From Virgibacillus_O xinjiangensis (GTDB lineage: Bacteria; Bacillota; Bacilli; Bacillales; Amphibacillaceae), in contig NZ_JBHRSA010000046.1 in assembly GCF_042643145.1 (NCBI RefSeq), positions 1 through 64,000 of the forward strand: 64,000 bases of DNA, read 5' to 3'. The position numbers were made by a program, and so were the translations under genes. The notes beneath the pieces are model-generated. The model saw nothing but the letters and a program-made list of their open reading frames with translations, was not told the DNA's origin and ran no database searches. Positions 16,284-24,068 of the stretch are shown one piece after another; position 1 is the stretch's first letter, and each line of letters starts with the position of its first letter.

Positions 16284-17812
16284 AAGATAGATCAGCTTTT
16301 ATAGATACAGCAGAGGTGCCAAAAGGCCCCATTATTTTTGTGATGGTGCTGGGCGCTTTTGTAGCCATATTAAATCAAACATTGTTGAATGTAGCACTGC
16401 CGGTAATGATTGTGGACCTTGGTATGTCCGCGAACGCCGCACAGTCACTTACGACGATTTTCATGCTGGTGAACGGTATTTTAATTCCGATTACCGCTTT
16501 TTTAATGGAGAAATTCTCAACCAGACAGTTATTTCTTACAGCGATGTCCCTGTTTGCTTTGGGTACACTGATATGTGCCATCTCTTTCTCCTATCCATCC
16601 CTGCTTATCGGACGCATCGTCCAAGCAGCTGGTGCTGGTATCATGATGCCCCTTTTGATGAATGTCATCCTCAGTTTATTTCCTGTAGAAAAACGAGGCT
16701 CTGCTATGGGGATGATCGGACTGGCCATGATGTTTGCCCCTGCAATTGGGCCGACTCTCTCTGGCATTATCGTCCAATCTTTCTCATGGAGGGTGCTATT
16801 CTACATTGTATTGCCGATAGCGGTTATTGATGTCATTTTGGCTTTCTTCCTGTTGAGAAATGTAACAAAACTGTCCAATCCAAAAGTGGATGTCCCCTCC
16901 ATCGTTTTATCAACGCTAGCATTCGGAGGACTGCTATATGGGTTCTCCAGTGCAGGAGAGAAAGGATGGACAAGTCCAGATGTCCTTCTGCCGTTGGGTG
17001 TGGGTGCTTTTATAATGTTCTTCTTTATTACAAGGCAGCTGCATATGAAAACACCTATGCTTGAGTTCCGTGTATTCAGATACAATATGTTTACCCTCAC
17101 AACGATCATCAATGTTGTGGTCACAATGTCAATGTTTGCAGCAATGATTTTAATTCCGATATATTTACAGAATATCCGGGGGTTTACTCCCTTGGAATCG
17201 GGGCTTCTCCTGCTGCCAGGTGCCCTGATATCAGCGTTCATGTCCCCTTTGACTGGCAGGCTTTTTGACCGGATTGGTGCTCGTCCGCTTGCCTTGGTAG
17301 GCCTTGGCATTATCGCAGTCACTACCTATATGTTCTCTAACCTGACCGATGAAACGGGATATTATCCGATGATGTTTGCCTACAGTACAAGGATGATAGG
17401 GATTTCCTTGATCATGATGCCTATCATGACAGCTGGCCTCAACCAGCTACCCCGAAGGCTCTATGCCCACGGAACTGCCATGTCCAATACCTTGAGACAG
17501 ATGGCCGGATCTATCGGCACAGCCTTCCTGGTAACTGTGATGACTGCCCAGACGGCTAAGCATCTTGCGGACCGCATGCCATCTGGAGAGCAATTGACAG
17601 ATCAGCAGTTTCTTCACTTGGAAAACTTGGCAACCATTGATGGAATCAATGACTCCTTTATGGTGGCAACGCTTTGCTCCATCCTGGGGTTTGTCCTTTC
17701 CTTCTTCATCAAAAGAGTTAGACCGGCTGATGAAGAAGAAGGAGATCTAACCAAATACGAGACAGAAAGCCAACTGCCAGTAGGCGGGAAGGTCAGCGTG
17801 GAAAATAGGTAG
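16280..17812 (+). CDS. MFS multidrug efflux transporter, DHA2 (EmrB/QacA) family
   Basis: This is a proton-coupled drug exporter of the 14-helix type in the cytoplasmic membrane. The 510-residue product is hydrophobic throughout, with the family pattern LNVALPVMIVDLG in the first helix, RIVQAAGAGIMMPL in helix 4 and GPTLSGIIVQSFSWR in helix 5. The TTG start overlaps the marR stop (TTGA) and is preceded by GGAG, which implies translational coupling. The last 35 residues are a charged cytoplasmic tail. Substrates are unknown. A strong terminator follows. Confidence 0.92.
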   Translation: MKDRSAFIDTAEVPKGPIIFVMVLGAFVAILNQTLLNVALPVMIVDLGMSANAAQSLTTIFMLVNGILIPITAFLMEKFSTRQLFLTAMSLFALGTLICAISFSYPSLLIGRIVQAAGAGIMMPLLMNVILSLFPVEKRGSAMGMIGLAMMFAPAIGPTLSGIIVQSFSWRVLFYIVLPIAVIDVILAFFLLRNVTKLSNPKVDVPSIVLSTLAFGGLLYGFSSAGEKGWTSPDVLLPLGVGAFIMFFFITRQLHMKTPMLEFRVFRYNMFTLTTIINVVVTMSMFAAMILIPIYLQNIRGFTPLESGLLLLPGALISAFMSPLTGRLFDRIGARPLALVGLGIIAVTTYMFSNLTDETGYYPMMFAYSTRMIGISLIMMPIMTAGLNQLPRRLYAHGTAMSNTLRQMAGSIGTAFLVTVMTAQTAKHLADRMPSGEQLTDQQFLHLENLATIDGINDSFMVATLCSILGFVLSFFIKRVRPADEEEGDLTKYETESQLPVGGKVSVENR

Positions 17813-17817
17813 GTAAA

Positions 17818-17850
17818 GATGGCCCCGAAAATTGGGCCATCTCTATTTTT
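17818..17850 (+). terminator. Terminator of the MarR-MFS operon
   Basis: The perfect stem GATGGCCC/GGGCCATC with an eight-base loop is followed by a T-rich tract. Confidence 0.88.
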
Positions 17851-17854
17851 ATTG

Positions 17855-17883
17855 TTGACAGATGTCTACGTCTGTTGTATCAT
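17855..17883 (+). promoter_or_regulatory. Promoter of tRNA-Met
   Basis: TTGACA, 17 bases, TATCAT, about 20 bases before the tRNA gene. Confidence 0.7.
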
Positions 17884-17902
17884 AATTTCTGTTGACAAAT
17901 TC

Positions 17903-17976
17903 GGCGGTGTAGCTCAGCTGGCGAGAGCGTACGGTTCATACCCGTGAGGTCGGGGGTTCGATCCCCTCCACCGCCA
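17903..17976 (+). tRNA. tRNA-Met (anticodon CAT), elongator type
   Basis: The 74-base cloverleaf has a seven-pair acceptor stem GGCGGTG/CACCGCC, D-arm GCTC...GAGC, anticodon stem TACGG/CCGTG with loop TTCATAC (anticodon at 17937-17939) and T-arm GGGGG-TTCGATC-CCCTC. CCA is not encoded. It lacks the initiator-type three-GC-pair anticodon stem and resembles the elongator tRNA-Met found between yabR and spoIIE in B. subtilis, but lies on the opposite strand to its neighbours here. Confidence 0.95.
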
Positions 17977-18012
17977 TTAAAAAATACCGGATTCTCCGGC
18001 AACAAATGAAAA

Positions 18013-18046
18013 AACCTGCTAACCCATACGGTTAGCAGGTTTTTTT
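18013..18046 (+). terminator. Terminator after tRNA-Met
   Basis: AACCTGCTAACC pairs with GGTTAGCAGGTT and is followed by a seven-T run on the plus strand. An A run on the other side could allow some minus-strand function. Confidence 0.85.
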
Positions 18047-18104
18047 CGAATGAGCAACAATTATTCTGTTGATAAAATGAATATTACAGTAATAGTTGCC
18101 CATC

Positions 18105-18144
18105 AAAAAAGCAGGTATCTGCTATACTGCAGATACCTGCTTTT
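18105..18144 (-). terminator. Terminator after the S1-domain gene
   Basis: A perfect 12-pair stem GCAGGTATCTGC/GCAGATACCTGC has a six-base loop and six T on the minus-strand 3' side, 36 bases after the S1-domain gene stop. Four T on the plus side make it possibly bidirectional. Confidence 0.87.
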
Positions 18145-18179
18145 CATCTATGACAGAGCATTATTATAGACAGCAACTG

Positions 18180-18566
18180 CTATCCTCTTTTAGCACCTCT
18201 TCCCCCGCGCTTGGATTCGGTGTGCTTCTTCAAAGAGGCCAATCGGTCTTCTGAGTCCTTGAGGAAACGGTTCATTTTGGATTCGAATGTTTCCGTGCGC
18301 TCCCGATTATCTCGTTGCGGACGTTTTGGCCGATCCTTCGCCTTTTTGATGGAAAGGCCGATTTTGCCATCCTTTTCAACATTAATAACTTTGACTGTCA
18401 CTGTATCGCCAACAGTCAAGTGATCATTAATGTCCTTGACATAGTTGTCGGCAACTTCACTAATATGAACGAGGCCGGTCTTACCTTCCTCAAGCTCTAC
18501 AAAAGCCCCGAAATTAGTGATACCAGTTACCTTTCCCTGCAGCTTGCTGCCTACTTCGATTGACAT
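18180..18566 (-). CDS. yabR: S1 RNA-binding domain protein, YabR-like
   Basis: The 128-residue protein has one S1 OB-fold domain in its first 75 residues (GSKLQGKVTGITNFGAFVEL, then GLVHISEV), followed by a basic, arginine-rich tail likely to contact RNA. Such general stress protein 13-type proteins are ribosome- or RNA-associated, but the exact role is not settled. It follows divIC on the same strand and ends in a strong terminator. GGAGGA stands about 11 bases before the ATG, separated by eight T. Confidence 0.9.
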   Translation of the reverse strand: MSIEVGSKLQGKVTGITNFGAFVELEEGKTGLVHISEVADNYVKDINDHLTVGDTVTVKVINVEKDGKIGLSIKKAKDRPKRPQRDNRERTETFESKMNRFLKDSEDRLASLKKHTESKRGGRGAKRG

Positions 18567-18644
18567 AAAAAAAATGCTCCTCCTTAAAAGATTAAAATAA
18601 AATATATAGTTCTTTTATATTATAGCCAACCTTATGAAAAGGTG

Positions 18645-19025
18645 TCAATATGAGGGGTCCTCCGCAGGTATATTAAATATCAGCTCGCCCTCTTTTGAAA
18701 AGAAATAATTCGTGCGGGCGACATCCAACACGTACTCTTCATTATTGAGCAGTTCAATCTCTTCCTTCAGGTCAGCTTCTTGTTGTTCCAGTTGAGCCAA
18801 TTCTTCTTCCAGCTGTTGATATTCCTCCAGCTTCTCGGCATGAAGTACTCTTTGCTGTATATGGTAGACTGCCATGCTTCCCACAGCGAGCATTGTTATG
18901 AGAGAAAATAGCACAAGACGCCGGATTAATCGCTGCTTTTTCCTTTTCTGCCTCTCCTGCTGGGCATCGTATTTCTGCATATAGTTCGAATCTAATCTTG
19001 TAACTGTTTTTTCCTCCGAAGCCAA
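18645..19025 (-). CDS. divIC: Septum formation initiator DivIC
   Basis: DivIC is a bitopic membrane protein that joins FtsL and DivIB in the cell-division complex. The 126-residue product has a short basic cytoplasmic N-terminus (RKKQRLIRR), one transmembrane helix at about 37-55, and an extracellular coiled coil (EKLEEYQQLEEELAQLEQQ) ending in a conserved NEEYVLDVARTNYFFSKEGE region. I chose a TTG start because it lies eight bases after GAGGAGG, directly behind the yabQ stop, and gives the family length. The longer GTG-started frame would overlap yabQ. Confidence 0.93.
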   Translation of the reverse strand: MASEEKTVTRLDSNYMQKYDAQQERQKRKKQRLIRRLVLFSLITMLAVGSMAVYHIQQRVLHAEKLEEYQQLEEELAQLEQQEADLKEEIELLNNEEYVLDVARTNYFFSKEGELIFNIPAEDPSY

Positions 19026-19030
19026 CGCTT

Positions 19031-19630
19031 CTACCTCCTCTTTTTGATGATGTACTCCTTGCACTTTTTATATATATTCTTCATTGTACTATAAACTCCT
19101 GCCAATTTGTGTAAGTTTTTTTGCCAGCTTTCCGGCAACAGAGAAAAAATCATACGGAATAGCCAAAAAACCGGGGCTGTGGCCACTTTCCACAAAAATA
19201 GCAGGATAGCGAAGATCAGCTTCCATGCCCCTAGTGCGGCAGCTACGAGTAATAAAAACATCCACTTTACAGGAGTGAATACAAGCAATTGGAACACCCG
19301 TTTGCAGAAGCGCCATATGGCGGCACCTATCCGGATAATGTGTTCCAGCATCCGCTTGTATGCAGCCGCTGCAAGCGCCTGGTAAGCGGCAAAACCCAGG
19401 AAACAGGCGAGAAATATATAAAGCCGAAGCTCTCCGCCATTGGCACGGAATAGAATATAAAAGATGATACCGGTCTGTGCCAGCCAAAAGCAGACCTCCA
19501 GGACATATGCCAATAACACTCGGTCTTTCCAATACATAGCAAACCGTCGGAAGGTATCTTGTATTATACCCAGATAAAAGCCACTTAAAACCATCGCTAT
19601 CATTGTTATAAATTGAACACTGAGTGTCAT
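19031..19630 (-). CDS. yabQ: Spore cortex biosynthesis protein YabQ
   Basis: YabQ is a sporulation membrane protein needed for cortex formation in B. subtilis. The 199-residue product has several hydrophobic helices (about 3-25, 38-62, 68-90 and 118-150) and a strongly basic C-terminus. Its ATG overlaps the yabP stop by four bases, so YabP and YabQ are translationally coupled. No enzymatic motif is visible. Confidence 0.93.
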   Translation of the reverse strand: MTLSVQFITMIAMVLSGFYLGIIQDTFRRFAMYWKDRVLLAYVLEVCFWLAQTGIIFYILFRANGGELRLYIFLACFLGFAAYQALAAAAYKRMLEHIIRIGAAIWRFCKRVFQLLVFTPVKWMFLLLVAAALGAWKLIFAILLFLWKVATAPVFWLFRMIFSLLPESWQKNLHKLAGVYSTMKNIYKKCKEYIIKKRR

Positions 19631-19929
19631 CGGAACAGCTTGCTAAAGATTCCTTTAGCTTTCTCCTGCTGTTCATCGACATAAGAAAGCTCATAAATTT
19701 TCCCCTTGATTGAGACTACACCATCCCCTACATCCAAGTTCTTCAACTGAAGGTTTTGGCCACGGACAATAAGATAGCCCATTACGGTTTCCAATAGGAA
19801 TTCTTCATTATCAAAGCTGTCCACCTCTTTGACGCCGGTGATTTCTAAATTTTTTCGATGATTGAGTTTTACAGAGTGGTCGGCGGGAGTACGATTCAAT
19901 TTTTCCTTTGGTTCATAGTAATTATCCAT
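19627..19929 (-). CDS. yabP: Sporulation protein YabP
   Basis: YabP is a small soluble protein linked to sporulation and encoded with YabQ. The 100-residue product has the YabP/YqfC domain (NHRKNLEITGVKEVDSFD, then ETVMGYLIVRGQNLQLKNLD). An ATG seven codons upstream exists, but this one has GGAGGG eight bases before it and gives the B. subtilis length. A candidate sigma-E -10 precedes it. Confidence 0.92.
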   Translation of the reverse strand: MDNYYEPKEKLNRTPADHSVKLNHRKNLEITGVKEVDSFDNEEFLLETVMGYLIVRGQNLQLKNLDVGDGVVSIKGKIYELSYVDEQQEKAKGIFSKLFR

Positions 19930-19954
19930 ATAAAAAGCCCTCCTTATCATTCTT

Positions 19955-19962
19955 ACTTTATG
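19955..19962 (-). promoter_or_regulatory. Possible sigma-E -10 element before yabP
   Basis: CATAAAGT on the minus strand matches the sigma-E -10 pattern CATANNNT 25 bases before the yabP start. No good -35 is seen, so this is tentative. B. subtilis yabP-yabQ belongs to the sigma-E regulon. Confidence 0.35.
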
Positions 19963-19984
19963 AAAGGAGGGACAAGTCTAGAAC

Positions 19985-20242
19985 TTATTCTGGCTTTTCT
20001 TCTTTGAGTACCTTATACAATGTTTCAGCTTCGTCTTTTTTTACATTCTCGCGGAGGTCTGTCACCTGGATGGTGACCAACTTTTGGCCGAATTTGATAA
20101 CCAGCTCATCTCCTACAGCTACATCTGAAGCAGCCTTAGCCTTATTGCCATTTATGGTGATCCTTCCTTGGTCTGCAACTTCTTTGGCCAATGTTCTGCG
20201 TTTGATCAACCTTGATAGTTTTAAAAACTTATCCAATCTCAT
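19985..20242 (-). CDS. rqcP: S4-domain ribosome quality-control factor RqcP
   Basis: RqcP binds stalled 50S subunits with RqcH and supports alanine tailing of truncated nascent chains. The 85-residue product is nearly all S4 RNA-binding domain: MRLDKFLKLSRLIKRRT, then EVADQGRITINGNKAKAASDVAVGDEL. It lies eight bases after the yabN stop, the same place as yabO in B. subtilis. The C-terminus is acidic. Confidence 0.93.
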   Translation of the reverse strand: MRLDKFLKLSRLIKRRTLAKEVADQGRITINGNKAKAASDVAVGDELVIKFGQKLVTIQVTDLRENVKKDEAETLYKVLKEEKPE

Positions 20243-20250
20243 CTATTCAT

Positions 20251-21702
20251 TTACTCTCCCTTCTTTGCTCTTTCCCATAATTCGTCCATTTCTTCCAAGG
20301 AGGATTCTTTCAAGGTCCTTCCTTGTTCCTTCAGTTGGTTTTCAACATAACCGAAGCGGACAGTGAATTTTCGGTTCGTCCGGTTCAGTGCAATTTCCGG
20401 ATTGACTTTATAATGCCTTGCCAGGTTTGCCAAGACAAACAAGACATCTCCCAGTTCTTTCTCTATTTCGTCAGGTTCCGTTGAGTCGATGGCTTCCCGC
20501 ATCTCCTCCAGCTCCTCCTCAAACTTGAGCCAGATATCCTTGGCCTCTTCCCATCCGAATCCTACTTTAGCCGCTTTCTTCTGAAGTTTCAACGCTTTTG
20601 ACAATGATGGTAGGTGTGCCGGTATCCCATCCAATATGGATGTACGAGCATCTCCCTTCTCTTCCTCCTTCAATTGATCCCAGTTTTTATAGACATCCTC
20701 CACTGATTCAGCTGTCGTTTCTCCAAATACATGTGGGTGGCGATGGATCATTTTATCGGTTACCGTGCGAATTACATCATCTACCATAAAGTAGCCATCA
20801 TCTTCACCGATTTGGCTGTGCAACATGACTTGCAGAAGGACGTCCCCAAGTTCTTCAACGAGGTTTTCATCATCTTTCTGATCAATAGCATCAATCAGCT
20901 CATATACCTCTTCAATTGCATATTCACGAAGAGATTCATGCGTTTGTGCCCGGTCCCATGGGCAGCCATCCGGCGCCCGCAGTGCTCTGATCACTTCCTT
21001 GAGACGGTTGAATGTATGATTTAACAGTTCTGGCTTAGCAGGTGGTACGTATACACTGGTTAAATTGCTGATCTCTAACGTATGGTCCAGTTCTTCCAGT
21101 GGCAGGGTGGCGATTTTTTCCTGCTCGGTACCTGCCGCTTCCACTACAGTAACCGGGTAATCATGAGGGAGATCCTCCAGTAAAACGAGTTTGACTTCTG
21201 AAGCGACAAAGCGATCATACACCTGGCAGAAAACGATATGTTGACGGTACTCCAGCTCACTTCGCTCAAAAGATGTAGCGTCGATAAATTGGAATCCTTC
21301 AATTGGGTCGATTCTCAATGCAGAAAACAAATCATCCAAATAACTTTGCCCTCCAGCAATTCTTACCTCTGCTTTCTTTTGAGAAAGCAAGAGCTGGACG
21401 GTTTTCTCTGCAAGCATTGGATGCCCAGGCACTGTATAGATCACCGGATGGTCTTCTGCTGCCTCTATCAAAGAAGCAGTAATACGTTCATATACATCCG
21501 CAAATTGATCAGAGGTTTCATAAATGTTGTCAAATGACTGGAAAGTGGCCCCTTCCTTTTTCAGATCCTTAATAACTGGATGGTCTTCTGTCCTCGTGTA
21601 AATCAGTGCTTCAGTATCCCTCAGCTTTTTGAAAATTCCCAAGGGAAGCTGGTTTATATCACCCGCTCCAAGTCCGATGACTTCTATACTATTTTTGGCC
21701 AT
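20251..21702 (-). CDS. yabN: Bifunctional tetrapyrrole methylase-like / MazG nucleotide pyrophosphohydrolase, YabN
   Basis: The 483-residue product fuses an N-terminal tetrapyrrole methylase-like domain (EVIGLGAGDINQLPLG, then YTVPGHPMLAEKTV) to a C-terminal MazG domain with RAPDGCPWDRAQTHESLREY and metal-binding EELGDVLLQV repeats. MazG hydrolyses non-canonical NTPs to NMPs; the methylase domain's substrate is unknown. The ATG has GGGAGG nearby and overlaps the upstream flippase stop by 14 bases, so the two are coupled. Confidence 0.95.
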   Translation of the reverse strand: MAKNSIEVIGLGAGDINQLPLGIFKKLRDTEALIYTRTEDHPVIKDLKKEGATFQSFDNIYETSDQFADVYERITASLIEAAEDHPVIYTVPGHPMLAEKTVQLLLSQKKAEVRIAGGQSYLDDLFSALRIDPIEGFQFIDATSFERSELEYRQHIVFCQVYDRFVASEVKLVLLEDLPHDYPVTVVEAAGTEQEKIATLPLEELDHTLEISNLTSVYVPPAKPELLNHTFNRLKEVIRALRAPDGCPWDRAQTHESLREYAIEEVYELIDAIDQKDDENLVEELGDVLLQVMLHSQIGEDDGYFMVDDVIRTVTDKMIHRHPHVFGETTAESVEDVYKNWDQLKEEEKGDARTSILDGIPAHLPSLSKALKLQKKAAKVGFGWEEAKDIWLKFEEELEEMREAIDSTEPDEIEKELGDVLFVLANLARHYKVNPEIALNRTNRKFTVRFGYVENQLKEQGRTLKESSLEEMDELWERAKKGE

Positions 21703-23287
21703 CAATTTTCCTCCCTCTATGTATATGAATGAATAGTTTAGATAATGGCAGCATGTGCAGCTGCTCCTCTGTAAAAGCATGTCCTCTTACAAGGATATAT
21801 AAATAAAATGCGCCCCCGCTGCATGATACAAACATGATGTAGAACAGTAGGGATACACGTGAGTCGAGCCAGCGAGCCGGGAGAAGCATCTCCATTATAA
21901 TCAAATATATAACCATAATGGTTAATGCAGCGAGTAAGGTTCTCCATCGGATTTTCTCAAAGAATTTCAAACCAGGGAATTCCCTTGTCAGGCTGCTATA
22001 TACCATCAGGCAGAGCAATAGCAGGCTGATTACTGTCGCCCAGGCACTGCCGGCAATCCCCCACCAAGGTACAAAAACGAGATTACCCGCCCATTTGGCA
22101 AGTAGTGCTATAGCTATAAAACTTGCCGTTCTCTTGATCGCTCCTGCTCCTTGCAGGAGGGCTGTACCGATTACTGATAGAGAACACAGGAGGATAGAAA
22201 GAGCCAGTATTTGAAGGGTAGTGCTACCATTGTCATTTTGATATAGAAGAATATTGGCTTCCGGAAAAATAGTGATCAATCCGACGGCAGCTCCTGAAGC
22301 CAAATAAAAACTGACTAGTAGCGCTCCCTGTATTTCATATTGAACAGCTTCCCACTGCTTTCTTACCCTTTTTTGGGAGATCTCGGGAATCAGAGCAAGG
22401 GCAAAAGATGAACCAAGCACAGTACCGAGCTGAATGAGAGGCTGTCCCCGGTCAAAAACGCCTTTCGCTTCCATTGCTTCCGTTAAAGAAAGGCCGTATT
22501 CCCTGAGGGCTGGGATAAGGGTAAGTGTATCTGCTAATTGTAAGGTCAAAAGGACCATATGATTTAGAGCAGCCACTACTCCCACCATCAAAAGGGTTTT
22601 CCCCATATATAGCCACGGTACAACTGCCTCTCCCTTCGCTTGTGGTTTCTGCTTCGCCAAAAAAAAAGCCAAGATGATTATTGCCGCTCCGGCTCCTACC
22701 GCCGAAGCAAAAACGGCAGCCGAGCCGATTGTATAAACTGACAGACCATGAAGAGATACTAGTACGGCCGCAATGATGATAAGACTTACACGAACAAGCT
22801 GTTCTCCAACCTGCGAGAAAGCTGTCGGTTCCATTTGTGAATTCGCCTGTAAGGTTCCGCGAAGTACCGAAGTGATAGGAAGAAGCAAAAACAGGAATGC
22901 GCTCCACCGATACACTTTGCTTAGTTCTGGATCCCCTACTAGTGCAGCAAGATTCCCAGCATTTATATAAAGCAGAAGGAATGCAATACTGGAAAACCCT
23001 GTGAGAAGTATAAATACAGGTACATAAAACCCTCTTAGAGAGATCGTATAACCTCTTTCTTTCACGTCCACCGCAAGTCTGGAAACTGCAGTTGGAAAGC
23101 CGTATAGCCCCAGTACAGCAGCCATTCCTAAAACAGGGTATACCTGTTGATAAACATAGAATCCGATGTCCCCAGTGAGATTTTGCAGGGGAATGCGGTA
23201 ACCTGCACTTAGAATTTTACTTATGATACCGGCCAAAGTGAGCAGGAGTGCCCCTCTCAACAGCCGTTGCGATTCCCTTCCATTCAT
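21689..23287 (-). CDS. yabM: Polysaccharide/lipid flippase of the MOP superfamily, SpoVB/YabM-like
   Basis: This multi-spanning membrane protein of about 532 residues belongs to the SpoVB/MurJ/Wzx group that moves lipid-linked sugars across the membrane. It begins with RLLRGALLLTLAGIISKILS and has about 14 hydrophobic helices. The syntenic B. subtilis gene is yabM. Substrate specificity is unknown. The start is uncertain: this ATG has a weak AAGG-type site, and the frame stays open 29 codons further upstream. Its end overlaps yabN. Confidence 0.87.
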   Translation of the reverse strand: MNGRESQRLLRGALLLTLAGIISKILSAGYRIPLQNLTGDIGFYVYQQVYPVLGMAAVLGLYGFPTAVSRLAVDVKERGYTISLRGFYVPVFILLTGFSSIAFLLLYINAGNLAALVGDPELSKVYRWSAFLFLLLPITSVLRGTLQANSQMEPTAFSQVGEQLVRVSLIIIAAVLVSLHGLSVYTIGSAAVFASAVGAGAAIIILAFFLAKQKPQAKGEAVVPWLYMGKTLLMVGVVAALNHMVLLTLQLADTLTLIPALREYGLSLTEAMEAKGVFDRGQPLIQLGTVLGSSFALALIPEISQKRVRKQWEAVQYEIQGALLVSFYLASGAAVGLITIFPEANILLYQNDNGSTTLQILALSILLCSLSVIGTALLQGAGAIKRTASFIAIALLAKWAGNLVFVPWWGIAGSAWATVISLLLLCLMVYSSLTREFPGLKFFEKIRWRTLLAALTIMVIYLIIMEMLLPARWLDSRVSLLFYIMFVSCSGGAFYLYILVRGHAFTEEQLHMLPLSKLFIHIHRGRKIDGQK

Positions 23288-23356
23288 GAATAACTGTCCC
23301 TTAACCTTCCGAAAACTTTCTCCCATTATAGCATACTGCCTGGATTTTCCTTCACC

Positions 23357-23391
23357 AAAAAAGGCAAAAACCAAATGGTCTTCGCCTTTTT
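23357..23391 (-). terminator. Terminator after spoVT
   Basis: AAAAAGGC-GAAGACC pairs with GGTTTTTGCCTTTTT across a short loop and ends in six T on the minus strand, separating spoVT from the flippase gene. Confidence 0.75.
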
Positions 23392-23401
23392 ACGGTAAGT
23401 A

Positions 23402-23938
23402 TTATTCCATTTGTCTGGCCAGGAACCCTCCAGCAGTTTCAGCAGCCTTCTGTTCCACATTACTGAGCTTCCCATCTTCCGCAGAAAATATGACCACACA
23501 TCCGATTGGATCGCCGTTTGCAATGACTGGGCTCAAACAATAAGAATCCCACTCCTGTTCCTTGCCATCAATGACTTCAACTGTACTTTTCTCGGTTTCG
23601 AATGTCTGCGAGCGGTTTTCAATCATCTTCGCTATTTGCGAGCCGATATTTTTATTGAGATAATCCTTTTTGGAGTCTCCAGCGACAGCGATTATTTCAT
23701 CACGATCACAAATCAGTACAGGGTATTGCAAGGAATCAAACAATGCCTCTGCATATTCCTTTGCAAAGTGCCCAAGCTCACTGATAGGCGAATATTTTTT
23801 CAGAATGACTTCACCTTCACGGTCAACAAATATCTCCAAAGGGTCTCCTTCACGAATACGCAGGGTCCTTCGTATTTCTTTTGGGATGACCACCCTGCCT
23901 AAATCATCAATGCGACGTACAATTCCTGTTGCTTTCAT
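23402..23938 (-). CDS. spoVT: Stage V sporulation protein T, AbrB-like regulator
   Basis: SpoVT is a forespore regulator that tunes sigma-G genes. The 178-residue product has an N-terminal AbrB-type swapped-hairpin DNA-binding domain (GIVRRIDDLGRVVIPKEIRR) and a C-terminal GAF-like domain. The length equals the B. subtilis protein. The ATG is preceded by GAGG; the frame is open five codons further. A sigma-G-like promoter lies about 95 bases upstream. Its N-terminus is closely similar to that of AbrB elsewhere in this window. Confidence 0.96.
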   Translation of the reverse strand: MKATGIVRRIDDLGRVVIPKEIRRTLRIREGDPLEIFVDREGEVILKKYSPISELGHFAKEYAEALFDSLQYPVLICDRDEIIAVAGDSKKDYLNKNIGSQIAKMIENRSQTFETEKSTVEVIDGKEQEWDSYCLSPVIANGDPIGCVVIFSAEDGKLSNVEQKAAETAGGFLARQME

Positions 23939-24031
23939 GAGTAAAATCCTCACTTTCTAATGCTGAGATTTTTTGTGCATGCCGCCTTGCTAATAACTGT
24001 CTCCATGTGTAATAATCGCCAGCTTTGGTGT

Positions 24032-24060
24032 TAGTATGAATCATCCCAAAAAAACTATAC
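24032..24060 (-). promoter_or_regulatory. Sigma-G-type promoter of spoVT
   Basis: On the minus strand GTATA, 17 bases, CATACTA matches the sigma-G consensus (GHATR, 17-18 bases, CATWMTA) exactly. B. subtilis spoVT is a known sigma-G target. Confidence 0.82.
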
Positions 24061-24068
24061 ATTCCGCC

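Noticed and set aside
19089..19694. A 201-codon frame overlapping yabQ and yabP on the same strand
   Set aside because: It lies in another frame of two well-recognised genes, and its product has no family resemblance.
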